From positions 496,001 to 560,000 of the forward strand of contig NZ_JAPKNH010000002.1 of NCBI RefSeq assembly GCF_026344005.1: a stretch of DNA of 64,000 nucleotides. The letters run 5' to 3'. The first letter of the stretch is position 1, and every line of letters starts with the position of its first letter. The position numbers and the translations under genes are program-made. Positions 17,358-25,243 of this stretch are shown piece by piece. The notes beneath the pieces were generated by a model, which saw only the letters and a program-made list of their open reading frames with translations, did no database searches and was not told the DNA's origin. Source of the DNA: Kaistia terrae (GTDB lineage: Bacteria; Pseudomonadota; Alphaproteobacteria; Rhizobiales; Kaistiaceae).

Positions 17358-18340
17358 CGGCCTGCCTTCAAGAGCGAGGCCTCGCGCACCACCGCGCCAT
17401 GAGGTGGCGATCCAATGCGGTCAAGATCGTCGGAAAGTTGAGCGTAGGTGCAGAACGTCACGTCCGGCCGATCCATGATGCTCTCGATGAACCGCATCAG
17501 GGCCTTGCGGTAGACGAGCCCGCGATAATCCGTGAAGTGATGGCCGATGTGGATGGGAGCGCGATCCGTGAGATAGTTCCTCTTGAAGTACTGCAGGTAC
17601 GCTTCCACGACGCGCTCCTCCAGGCACTCAAGATCATCGAAGACTTCGGGATTTTCCTGCGACTGTACGATGAAGAGATTGTAGTCCATCGAGAGGGGCG
17701 CCCGCCGGTATCCCCGCAGCGGTATGCTGGCCAGCTTGAACTTCCAGATACCGTCTTGGTTCTTCCTCGGCCAATCGCCTGCGCGGCCGGCCATGCTGGC
17801 ATCATAGCGGTACTCGCGCGCGGCAAGCGCGGCGTCGAGCCCCGGCCCGATGCTCAGGAAGGGCGCACGAAAACCCTTGATGTCGTCCGGGCCGAAAGCG
17901 AGGCCTTGCCTGGCGTCGAGACCGTTATTGCCAGCAAAGTTCTCGATCAGCCGGTCGTAGGTCCCGAACTCGGCCAGCCATTCGGCCGGGCTCCAGGATG
18001 CGCCATCCAGATGCCCGACAGCGTGTGAGGCGATCTCGTGGCCCGACAGGAAGAGCGCGTTCATGCAGGCGACGCGCTCGAGCAACTCGGGCTGCGTTCC
18101 GCCAAACCGGATCCTTGCCTTGCCGGGTTCGCTGCCCGGACCTTGGTAGAGGTTGCGCTGCTCGTCAGTGAGGAAACAGGTTCCGCTGACAAAGAACGTG
18201 AGGCGGAGACGGGGATGCTTGTCGCGGAATTCCGCCCAGGCGCGCCAGCTCTCGATGTCGACGCAACCATCGAACGAAATCAGCACATATTGCTCAGTCA
18301 CGTCCGGATCGACCTTCCCCCTAGCGCAGTCCTGCGGCAT
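17354..18340 (-). CDS. Polysaccharide deacetylase family (NodB-like) protein
   Basis: The 328-residue protein has a NodB-like fold. Motif 1 is the strand YVLISFDGC (residues 18-26), motif 2 is SGHEIASHAVGH (99-110), motif 3 is KGFRAPFLSIG, and a late GHHF matches the C-terminal His region. In active NodB enzymes motif 1 is TFDD, the second Asp binding metal; here that position is Gly, which may alter or abolish deacetylation. There is no signal peptide, so it would act in the cytoplasm or on a membrane-bound intermediate. It overlaps the following nucleotidyltransferase by 4 bp and is divergent from the large GT2 gene. An internal GTG at 18301 is an alternative start behind GGGGGAAGG. Confidence 0.8.
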   Translation of the reverse strand: MPQDCARGKVDPDVTEQYVLISFDGCVDIESWRAWAEFRDKHPRLRLTFFVSGTCFLTDEQRNLYQGPGSEPGKARIRFGGTQPELLERVACMNALFLSGHEIASHAVGHLDGASWSPAEWLAEFGTYDRLIENFAGNNGLDARQGLAFGPDDIKGFRAPFLSIGPGLDAALAAREYRYDASMAGRAGDWPRKNQDGIWKFKLASIPLRGYRRAPLSMDYNLFIVQSQENPEVFDDLECLEERVVEAYLQYFKRNYLTDRAPIHIGHHFTDYRGLVYRKALMRFIESIMDRPDVTFCTYAQLSDDLDRIGSPPHGAVVREASLLKAGR

Positions 18341-18393
18341 CCTCGCATGCGATATACGCGGTATCCAGAACTACGGCTGGCCGACTGGCCGAT

Positions 18394-20256
18394 ATGAACG
18401 GATTGATTTCGTCGCGAACCCCTCGAACGAGCGATCCAACCTTGCCGACCTATTCCGAACCGGCCTCGCAAATGGCAAACGTGCAGGCGCCCTGCCGTGA
18501 TATCGCCATCCGCATGCTTGCGAGCGTGCGCCAGGGCAAGAGGCAGGCGGCCTGCGATCTCGCGGGGGAGATCACAGGGTGCGAGACCGCCGACCTGCAT
18601 AGCCTGGCGCTGGCGGGGCGCATCCTCGAACTCGCGGGAGCTGGCAATGGTGAATCGGAGTGGCTTTATCGTCGCATGGCGGCGGCGGCACCCGAGCTTA
18701 TCTATCCCCGTTACCGACTCTGCGAACTCCTTCTGAAGTGCGGCCAGACCTTCGAGGCGGCGGAGCTCGCCACGAGACTGGTGGCGCAGGCGCCCGACAA
18801 TGCACGCATTCAGGACCTCGAGAAGCGGGTGACGGCGTTCGCAGCGGGGTCAGGCTTTGACCTCTGGCGACGATGGTGCGCGGGCTCGGGCTCATCGCGC
18901 GAGGGCGGCGGCATCGCGAACTCGGCGATGGCCGTCGTCGTGATCGGCTTCCGCGCTCAGCCGAGCCTTGTCCATGCCGTCGCGTCCCTGCTCGAGCAGG
19001 AAGAGCCGGCCGAGATCGTCGTCGTCAACTCAGGCGGCGGCGACCCCGCGACGCTGCTGGCGCCCTTCGCAGCCCGCATTCGCCTGATCGATGTCCAGGC
19101 GCCGCTCTATGCTGGAGCGGCCCGCAACATCGGCATCGACGCGAGCAGGGCGCCCCACATAGCCTTCCTCGCAGGGGACTGCAGGGCAAGGCCCGGCTGG
19201 ATCAGGACGCGGCTGGCCGCGCATGAAAGAGGCGCAAGGGCGGTTGCCTCTGCGATCGTTCCCTCGGATCACGATAAAGATCTCGCGCTGGCGGCCCATC
19301 TCTGCCTGTTCGGTGCCCGGTCGCCAGAGACGCCGCCGACCCAAGCGCTTCGATACGGTGCATCCTATGATCGGCAGGTCTTTGCCGAGTTCGGCTATTT
19401 CAATCCGACGCTAAGGATCAGCGAGGACACGGATCTGGCCAGGCGATTGGGCAGGCAGGTTCACCCTGCCTGGGTTCCGCAGGTGCAGACCGAGCATGGC
19501 AGCCCGCAAGGCCGGCTGCGTTTTTGGCGCGAGATGTTCGGCCGAGGCCGCCGGGCGGCGCGCTATCAGCCAGCCCGTGAACCGCAATCGTCCGCGCGTG
19601 CAGCGGTCGTCCGTGAGTTGCTCGCCGCCGCGCGCCAGCGCACCGCAACGGTGTTGCGCATCGCAGACGAGTTCCTGAAGCTTGAGCCGACGCGGCAGGC
19701 TGCCATCCGGAAGCTCGTCGGCCCGGCCTCGCTAGCTTATGGCGCCGGAAACTATATCGGGCTTGTCTCGCTTCACCGCGCCCGACGCTTTCATCAGGAA
19801 AGTCGCCGGTCGCGATCGCGTGGCGCCATTCAGCCAGCGCTTCGCAAAGCCGAAAAGGCGCTGCGGGCAGACCCGGCAAACCTGGCGGTTCGGCTTGAGT
19901 TGATCGATCTCCTGCGCGCGAGCGGCGGGGGCGACCACTGCGCGAAAGCCGACACGCATCTGGACATCGCCATGTGGCAATCGGCCTTTCACGACGAAAG
20001 GCTGGCCGGCATGGCCGATTGGCTGCTTGAACGGAAGATGACCGAGCGGGCGTGGCGGCTCGGCGAGATCGCGACCTTCAGCCTGCCGTCGGCAATCCTC
20101 GTCCATGAACGCCTGGCGCGGGCGGCCGAAACCATCGGCGATCCCGTCGCCTTCGAACTCGCGGCGTTCGATGCGCTGGCGCGCGATCCCGCCGCGGCGC
20201 CGATTGGCCCGCGGCTCGATGCGCTTTACGAAACCAGTTCCCGCGCACTCGCCTGA
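18394..20256 (+). CDS. GT2 glycosyltransferase flanked by helical repeat regions
   Basis: The 620-residue protein has an N-terminal helical, TPR-like region (ADLHSLALAGRILELAGAGN and on through YRLCELLLKCGQTFEAAELA). A GT2 domain spans about residues 175-400: AVVVIGFRAQPSLVHAVASL, EIVVVNSGGG, AGAARNIGIDASRAPHIAFL, AGDCRARPGW (DxD-like position) and FNPTLRISEDTDLARRLG (E-D base). The C-terminal region is again helical and TPR-like (AEKALRADPANLAVRLELID). The repeats suggest assembly with partners or a peptide or polymer acceptor. The last 31 bp overlap the convergent HPr-kinase-like gene. The start is uncertain; a later Met at about residue 27 is possible. Confidence 0.82.
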   Translation: MNGLISSRTPRTSDPTLPTYSEPASQMANVQAPCRDIAIRMLASVRQGKRQAACDLAGEITGCETADLHSLALAGRILELAGAGNGESEWLYRRMAAAAPELIYPRYRLCELLLKCGQTFEAAELATRLVAQAPDNARIQDLEKRVTAFAAGSGFDLWRRWCAGSGSSREGGGIANSAMAVVVIGFRAQPSLVHAVASLLEQEEPAEIVVVNSGGGDPATLLAPFAARIRLIDVQAPLYAGAARNIGIDASRAPHIAFLAGDCRARPGWIRTRLAAHERGARAVASAIVPSDHDKDLALAAHLCLFGARSPETPPTQALRYGASYDRQVFAEFGYFNPTLRISEDTDLARRLGRQVHPAWVPQVQTEHGSPQGRLRFWREMFGRGRRAARYQPAREPQSSARAAVVRELLAAARQRTATVLRIADEFLKLEPTRQAAIRKLVGPASLAYGAGNYIGLVSLHRARRFHQESRRSRSRGAIQPALRKAEKALRADPANLAVRLELIDLLRASGGGDHCAKADTHLDIAMWQSAFHDERLAGMADWLLERKMTERAWRLGEIATFSLPSAILVHERLARAAETIGDPVAFELAAFDALARDPAAAPIGPRLDALYETSSRALA

Positions 20257-21317
20257 GCCGGCAATCCCTCGATGAAGTCGCGCAGCACAAGCCCGTTCGC
20301 AGCCGCGTCGGCGGAGAGCTCCATGTGGTAGCAGGGCAGGCGCGCCAAAAGACGCGCGAAAAACGACATGCCGTCATCTGTTTCGCCGGCGAACTGATGC
20401 AGGTTCGAACTCATCAGCGCCAGCATAAGCGCCTGCGGCCGGGCGGCAACGATGGCAGGCCGACTAGCCTGCGCGATACGCGGCAGGATGGCAGCGCGCA
20501 GGGCCATCGTTTCGACCGTCGCGCCCCGGAAGAACTGGTCCGGGTCGAACTCGACCTTGCCGCGCCAGTTGTCGCCGATATGCGCCGTCCTCGCATCGAG
20601 TTCCGGAGTGCGAGCCAATCCCGCCCGGTCCTGCTTGAGCCCGCGATAGAGCGGGCGCGCCGCCGGCGCGGGGCCATCAACGAGAGCGACATAGTCGTCT
20701 CCGACCGTTGAAAGTCCTGCCGTGAGCCCGGCCAGCGTGGTGCCGGATTTGCCCGCGCCGCCCTTGCCGAACAGCACGACGCCACGATCTCGCCAGCCCA
20801 GCGTTGCGGCATGAGCCAAGCGGAGGCCGTTCTCACCCAATAGCCAGTGGAGATGCTGTCGAAGCGGTGCTGAACCGTCCCACGGTGGCAGGTCGTCCGG
20901 ACTGGCCGTCCATTGCACGCCGACCCGCGACCGGGTGTCAAAGAACCGCCAGACACGTGCCTGGAAGGGATAGGCCGCGCGCAGGCCCGCGGCCTTGATC
21001 ATGGCGTGAAACGCGGCAGGCAGAAAATCTGTATCGTGCCATGCCGGCACTGCCTGAAATCCCGGCAACTTGCCCGTCAGCACATAGAGGCGGTCGATCG
21101 GCGCGTCGTTCACGCCGACATTGCGAAACCGGCTCGTATAGGCAGCGGCGAAATCGGGATCATCGTAATGCGTCTCGATGTTGAGGCCCGCCGGCGAAAT
21201 GCGGTGGGTGGTGAAAGGCGCACGCGGCATCGCTTGAAGATCGCGGATCACCTGGCGCATCCAGCCGACCAGATTGGCCCGATCCACACCTGCTCCCTGA
21301 GCGGCCGCCAGCTTCAT
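20226..21317 (-). CDS. HPr kinase-related protein (HprK-like, PqqD-associated)
   Basis: The 363-residue protein has a C-terminal HprK-type P-loop domain. The Walker A motif VVLFGKGGAGKSGTTLAGL puts GKGGAGKS at residues 184-191, and STVGDDYVALV (about 204-213) is the acidic strand after it. The N-terminal 170 residues are unlike classical HPr kinase and match the 'HPr-rel' kinases that sit with PqqD-like and NTP_transf_5 genes. Proteins of this type phosphorylate a serine in some lasso peptide precursors; the substrate here is unknown. It lies between two plus-strand glycosylation genes on the opposite strand and overlaps the end of the GT2 gene by 31 bp. Confidence 0.82.
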   Translation of the reverse strand: MKLAAAQGAGVDRANLVGWMRQVIRDLQAMPRAPFTTHRISPAGLNIETHYDDPDFAAAYTSRFRNVGVNDAPIDRLYVLTGKLPGFQAVPAWHDTDFLPAAFHAMIKAAGLRAAYPFQARVWRFFDTRSRVGVQWTASPDDLPPWDGSAPLRQHLHWLLGENGLRLAHAATLGWRDRGVVLFGKGGAGKSGTTLAGLTAGLSTVGDDYVALVDGPAPAARPLYRGLKQDRAGLARTPELDARTAHIGDNWRGKVEFDPDQFFRGATVETMALRAAILPRIAQASRPAIVAARPQALMLALMSSNLHQFAGETDDGMSFFARLLARLPCYHMELSADAAANGLVLRDFIEGLPAQASARELVS

Positions 21318-21429
21318 GTCTTCGTATCTCCCATCCGGCGCGCCGGAAAATGCTCGTAGCCGTTGAAGCTCGGGACCGTTTGCTGTTTAGCTCGGCCCCT
21401 TGCAACACCGGACAATTCAAAGCCTTAGC

Positions 21430-22383
21430 ATGCTGACCTTAGTGAATATCAAGAGCATTGAAGTCCGTCAGGCCAGCGATGCGATCTCCAAACGGGTTCA
21501 CGCATGGTTTCAGTCGGACAGGCGGGTCGGTTTCCCCGATGGCAGTCGCTCCATCCACCTGCCTCACCCGGAGAAAAGCGATTTCACCCTCAAGATCAAA
21601 GGGGCGGGGCTCAATGGTGGCGCCGTGCGTTTCGGGGTTTTCAGCAAGACGGGCCCGGCCGCAAAGCGCTTCGATTTCGACGGCCGGGTCATGGACGACG
21701 TGGCCTCTGGCCACGACAATGCCTTCCTGGGAGGCGCCTCTTTCCAGCAGGCATCCACCGAATTCCATGTCAGCCAGCTGCTGGCCGGGCGGGGCGTCGC
21801 CGTCGTGCCATGCCTGGGCTATGGCAGGGTCGACACGGACACGCACGCATCATGGTTCTCCATCTTCGAATGGAAGCGCGACTGGAGATCCGGTCTCATC
21901 CCGAGCCCCAGCTCGGGCAGAGCCTATGGCGAGGCCAATATCCGCCTGACCAACACCATGTTGCAGCTCGCGGTCGAGCACGACCTCATCGGTTATTGTG
22001 GTCATGTCCTCACCAGCGCAGGACAAACCCTGCTGAAGGACCTGCATCCCTTCCATCGCGCGGATCCGATCAGCATGTCGCAATTGTCCTGGGTCATGCA
22101 GGTGCTGTTCGCGCTGAATATCCGCTGCCATGCCGCCCGGCAATTTTCCATTGCCGCCGGTCTCGATGTGCTGCCGGACGACATCGTTGCCTATCCGCTG
22201 CGCGCGATCGTGCCCGACGCGAACTTTGACGACTACGCCGCGCTGCGGGACCGGATCGTCAAGCCCTACATGATCCGGGCGCCCGACGATTTTAGCCCCC
22301 GAGCCCTGCATGGTGCGCTTCGCAGCATCCGGGTAAGCAGCGCGTTGCTGGATCTTTGTCCGCCCCAATTTACCCGCTGGTAA
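21430..22383 (+). CDS. Unrecognised protein, possible divergent kinase-like fold
   Basis: I cannot assign this 317-residue protein to a family. It begins MLTLVNIKSIEVRQASDAIS. Segments that recall the SelO/kinase-like fold are a beta-strand with Lys (FTLKIKGAG, about 52-60), FDGR (83-86), STEFHVSQLLAGRG (109-122) and HVLTSAGQTLLKDLHPF (192-208), the last resembling a metal-binding Asn/Asp region. The similarity is short and eye-read. It sits just upstream of the two small GT2 genes on the same strand. ATG 21430 is preferred over an upstream in-frame TTG at 21400; neither has a strong Shine-Dalgarno. Confidence 0.7.
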   Translation: MLTLVNIKSIEVRQASDAISKRVHAWFQSDRRVGFPDGSRSIHLPHPEKSDFTLKIKGAGLNGGAVRFGVFSKTGPAAKRFDFDGRVMDDVASGHDNAFLGGASFQQASTEFHVSQLLAGRGVAVVPCLGYGRVDTDTHASWFSIFEWKRDWRSGLIPSPSSGRAYGEANIRLTNTMLQLAVEHDLIGYCGHVLTSAGQTLLKDLHPFHRADPISMSQLSWVMQVLFALNIRCHAARQFSIAAGLDVLPDDIVAYPLRAIVPDANFDDYAALRDRIVKPYMIRAPDDFSPRALHGALRSIRVSSALLDLCPPQFTRW

Positions 22384-22480
22384 ATCTTGCTTTTTCCCTG
22401 CGCGCACTTGCCCTGCGAAATCGAGACAGGCAGTAAGGTATTTAGCCTTAGTTAATTCGTTATTTGGACAGTTGAGGGAC

Positions 22481-23173
22481 ATGAAGAGCGCCACGAGCAG
22501 CAGGGTCAGTGTCGTGATTCCCGCCTTCAACGCCGAGGCCTATCTTGCCGAGGCTGTGGCGAGCGTCCTCGAGCAGACGGTCCCGGCGACCGAGATCATC
22601 CTTGTCGATGACGGGTCCACCGACGGCACCGGCGACATCGCTCGGAGCGTCGCCGCCGTGACCTATGTCCGCCAGGCCAATGCGGGCGTCGCCGCTGCGC
22701 TCAATCACGGGGCCCGCATCGCCAGCGGCGATTGCATCGCGTTCCTGAGCGCCGACGACATCTGGTGCCCCGACAAGCTCGCGCGTCAGAGCCAGGCCTT
22801 GCAGGACGCGCCGAACCGGCTTGTCTTCGGCCCTATGCAGCACTTCGTTTCGCCCGAGCTGACCCCGGCGCAGGCAGCCGGGCTGGCATGTCCGCCTGAG
22901 CCGATGCCCGCTTTTTCCGCCGGCACGCTGCTGACCCGTCTCGATACGTTTCGCGCCATCGGCCCGCTGAACGAAAGCTTCAAGGTCGGTGAATTCCTCG
23001 ATTGGTATGGCAGGGCGCGCGATGGCGGCGCCGAGGTGATCATGCTCGACACCGTCGTGTCCCGCCGCCGGGTCCACCTCGCCAACCAGAGCACCAAGGC
23101 TCTGCGCGAAAAGAGCTACGCCCCCGTCCTGAAGGCGATGCTGGACCGCCGACGCAGCGCGAAGGAAGGCTGA
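22481..23173 (+). CDS. GT2 family glycosyltransferase A
   Basis: The 230-residue classical GT2 fold has VSVVIPAFNAEAYLAEAVAS near the N-terminus, EIILVDDGSTDGTGDIA (UDP-sugar binding Asp), GVAAALNHGARIASGD and FLSADDIWCPDKL (DXD-type). The C-terminal part has FSAGTLLTRLDTFRAIGPLN and GEFLDWYGRARDGGAEVIML. It is soluble, with no membrane segments, and transfers a sugar to an unknown acceptor. The true start is ATG 22481 after GAGGG. The stop TGA shares a base with the ATG of the next GT2, so the pair is translationally coupled. Confidence 0.92.
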   Translation: MKSATSSRVSVVIPAFNAEAYLAEAVASVLEQTVPATEIILVDDGSTDGTGDIARSVAAVTYVRQANAGVAAALNHGARIASGDCIAFLSADDIWCPDKLARQSQALQDAPNRLVFGPMQHFVSPELTPAQAAGLACPPEPMPAFSAGTLLTRLDTFRAIGPLNESFKVGEFLDWYGRARDGGAEVIMLDTVVSRRRVHLANQSTKALREKSYAPVLKAMLDRRRSAKEG

Positions 23174-23910
23174 TGCGGCTCGTTGTTCTTCTGCAGGCCC
23201 GCAACGAACAGCGCTTCCTGCCCGGCTGGCTCGAGAACGTCGCCCCGGCCGTCGATGGCATCATCGCGCTGGACGACGGCTCCGAGGATGCCACCGCCGA
23301 GATTCTCGCCGGGCATCCGAAGCTGATCCAGCTCATCCGCAATCCCGTGGGGCAGCCATGGAGCGAACGCGGCAATCACATCGCGCTCATCAAGGCTGCC
23401 CGCCAGCATGGCGCCGAATGGCTGCTCTGCGTCGACGCCGACGAGCGGCTGGAGCAACGGTTCGCTGGCGACATCGCCCAAATTCTCGATGACGCCGACA
23501 CGAAGGGCATCGAGGCCTATTCGTTGCAGCTCCGCGAACTCTGGAACGACCGGTCGCACTACCGGAAGGATGGCATCTGGGGCCGCAAGGCGCGCTACCG
23601 GCTGTTTCGGAACGATCCTCGCCACACCAAGTTCGATCCCCGCCCGCTTCACCGCTATTGGATGCCGCTCGATATCGTCACGCGGCTGGCAAGCGTCGGC
23701 GCCCATCTGCCGCATAATCTCTATCACCTGCGCATGGTGCGCGCCGAGGACCGGCAGGCGCGCCACCAGCGCTATGTCACGCTGGATCCGGACAACCGCT
23801 ACCAGCCCCAGGGCTACGACTATCTGGTCGATGAGACCGGGATGGAGTTGGCCACGATCCCACCCGAGCGCGATTTTCTGCCCCGGCGGGACAGCGCTCT
23901 TTTCGAATGA
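23173..23910 (+). CDS. GT2 family glycosyltransferase B
   Basis: The 245-residue GT2-like protein has LVVLLQARNEQRFLPGWLEN, DGIIALDDGSEDATAEIL, RGNHIALIKAARQHGAEWLL and the VDADERLE motif (DxD). Then come ELWNDRSHYRKDGIWGRKAR and FDPRPLHRYWMP, a pattern typical of GT2 enzymes from glycan or tailoring clusters. The start ATG overlaps the previous stop and follows GAAGGAAGG. Its own stop overlaps the PqqD ATG (ATGA). Donor and acceptor are not predictable. Confidence 0.88.
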   Translation: MRLVVLLQARNEQRFLPGWLENVAPAVDGIIALDDGSEDATAEILAGHPKLIQLIRNPVGQPWSERGNHIALIKAARQHGAEWLLCVDADERLEQRFAGDIAQILDDADTKGIEAYSLQLRELWNDRSHYRKDGIWGRKARYRLFRNDPRHTKFDPRPLHRYWMPLDIVTRLASVGAHLPHNLYHLRMVRAEDRQARHQRYVTLDPDNRYQPQGYDYLVDETGMELATIPPERDFLPRRDSALFE

Positions 23911-24371
23911 ACTCGCGCCCTCATTTTCAATCACTCTTATCGTCAGGACAGGCTGTGTCGCCCCATCACCTTGAACTTGCGTCGCCCCAGTGCTCGGCGG
24001 ATGATTTCGATGGCGAGATCGTCGCGATCAATCTCGAAACCGGAATCTACTACAGCATCAAGGACTCCGGCGCCGTGCTCTGGCACGACCTGATCGCTGG
24101 CCACTCGGTCGAGGCGCTGGTCGATCTGGCCGGCGAAAACGCCGAGTTGGCTGCCGGGATCGCGAGTTTCGCCGACGAAGTGGTGAGTTGTGGCCTGATG
24201 CGCCCGACGAGCGAGGCGCCTGTCCCGAGCGAGCCGGCCGTGACCGCCGTACAAGCCGCGACGATGACGGCTCCGGCGCTGGAGTCGTTCGGCGACATGC
24301 AGGACTTGCTGCTGCTCGACCCGGTGCATGAGGTCGACGAGGAGATGGGCTGGCCCAAGGCGCCGGACTAG
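23907..24371 (+). CDS. PqqD family peptide-modification chaperone with conserved acidic tail
   Basis: The 154-residue protein has a PqqD-like winged-helix domain at about residues 20-100: DDFDGEIVAINLETGIYYSI, GAVLWHDLIAGHSVEALVDL and a helical end with FADEVVSCGLM. A Pro/Ala/Val linker follows. The C-terminus ends with a distinct motif DMQDLLLLDPVHEVDEEMGW (130-149), a pattern I associate with PqqD-like proteins of HPr-rel loci. PqqD proteins bind peptide substrates for modifying enzymes. It is the last gene of a plus-strand trio with 4-bp overlap. No separate precursor peptide gene is obvious, so the tail itself may be relevant. Confidence 0.85.
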   Translation: MNSRPHFQSLLSSGQAVSPHHLELASPQCSADDFDGEIVAINLETGIYYSIKDSGAVLWHDLIAGHSVEALVDLAGENAELAAGIASFADEVVSCGLMRPTSEAPVPSEPAVTAVQAATMTAPALESFGDMQDLLLLDPVHEVDEEMGWPKAPD

Positions 24372-24437
24372 GCGCGGAGTCTTAGCTTGGTTCGGCTGAC
24401 GGGCAGCCAGAGAACAGGCGGTCGTGGAACACGTTTT

Positions 24438-24489
24438 GGTTCAGTAGCAGGCGAACGGGATTGCCACGTTCGCCTGCTGCCTCTGAACC
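24438..24489. terminator. Strong palindrome between convergent genes
   Basis: A nested inverted repeat has inner arms AGCAGGCGAACG (24446-24457 / 24467-24478) and outer arms GGTTCAG / CTGAACC (24438-24444 / 24483-24489). It sits between the PqqD stop and the aldolase stop. There is no T run, so it is a terminator by position only. Confidence 0.55.
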
Positions 24490-24490
24490 C

Positions 24491-25165
24491 CTAGGCGTTG
24501 TTTTTGCTGGGCGCGTTCTGCCCCGCATAGTTTGAAGAGAAGCCCTTGATCCGGGTTTCCTCCATCACCTCGTCCGAGAGGATCACCGGGCCCCCCATCA
24601 GCAGTGCATTGAAATACTGCTGTGCGATCGCTTCCAGTTCGACCGCGCGCCACATGGCGTTCTGGAGGTCGTGGCCGGTGGAGATCGCGCCATGGTTAGC
24701 CAGCAGGCAGGCCGAGCGGTTCTCAAGCGCCTTCAGCGCGTTGATCGACAGTTCCTTGGTGCCATAGGTCGCGTAATCGGCGCAGCGGACGTCGGTGCCG
24801 CCGAAGGCTGCGATCATGTAGTGGCAGGCCGGGATCGCCCGGCGGGTGATGGCGATGCTGGTGCAATACATCGGATGCGAATGGACGATGGCGCCGACAT
24901 CGGGTCGCGACAGCATGATGTCGAGGTGGAAGCGCCATTCGCTCGAAGGCGGGCGAGGGCCTTCCCAGGCGCCATATTCGCCGTCGAAGCGCATGGTGAC
25001 GATGTCTTCCGGCACCAGCTTGTCATAAGCGATCGAGGTCGGCGTGATCAGCATCCGGTCTCCGAGGCGGACTGAGATATTGCCGGCGACGCCCTGGTTC
25101 AGTCCATTTTCATTCATCATCAGGCAATGCGCGATGATCTGCTTGCGGACGTCTGCTTCAGTCAT
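24491..25165 (-). CDS. Class II aldolase/adducin family protein, L-fuculose-phosphate aldolase-like
   Basis: The 224-residue protein has the class II aldolase fold. GLNQGVAGNISVRLGDRM holds the phosphate loop, LITPTS follows, and SSEWRFHLDI supplies Glu 76 (catalytic position). IVHSHPMYCT supplies zinc ligands H95 and H97, and CLLANHGAI supplies H158. Such enzymes cleave ketose-1-phosphates to DHAP plus an aldehyde. It lies 78 bp downstream of a sugar permease gene and opposite an FGGY kinase, which could make its substrate. Which ketose is used cannot be told from sequence. Confidence 0.88.
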   Translation of the reverse strand: MTEADVRKQIIAHCLMMNENGLNQGVAGNISVRLGDRMLITPTSIAYDKLVPEDIVTMRFDGEYGAWEGPRPPSSEWRFHLDIMLSRPDVGAIVHSHPMYCTSIAITRRAIPACHYMIAAFGGTDVRCADYATYGTKELSINALKALENRSACLLANHGAISTGHDLQNAMWRAVELEAIAQQYFNALLMGGPVILSDEVMEETRIKGFSSNYAGQNAPSKNNA

Positions 25166-25243
25166 GGAATGATCCTCGGATCAAGTTGGATTTCGGTGTT
25201 GTCGAGCGAGCCGGCGTTTTGAAGCCGGCTCTGTTTCTTGGGT

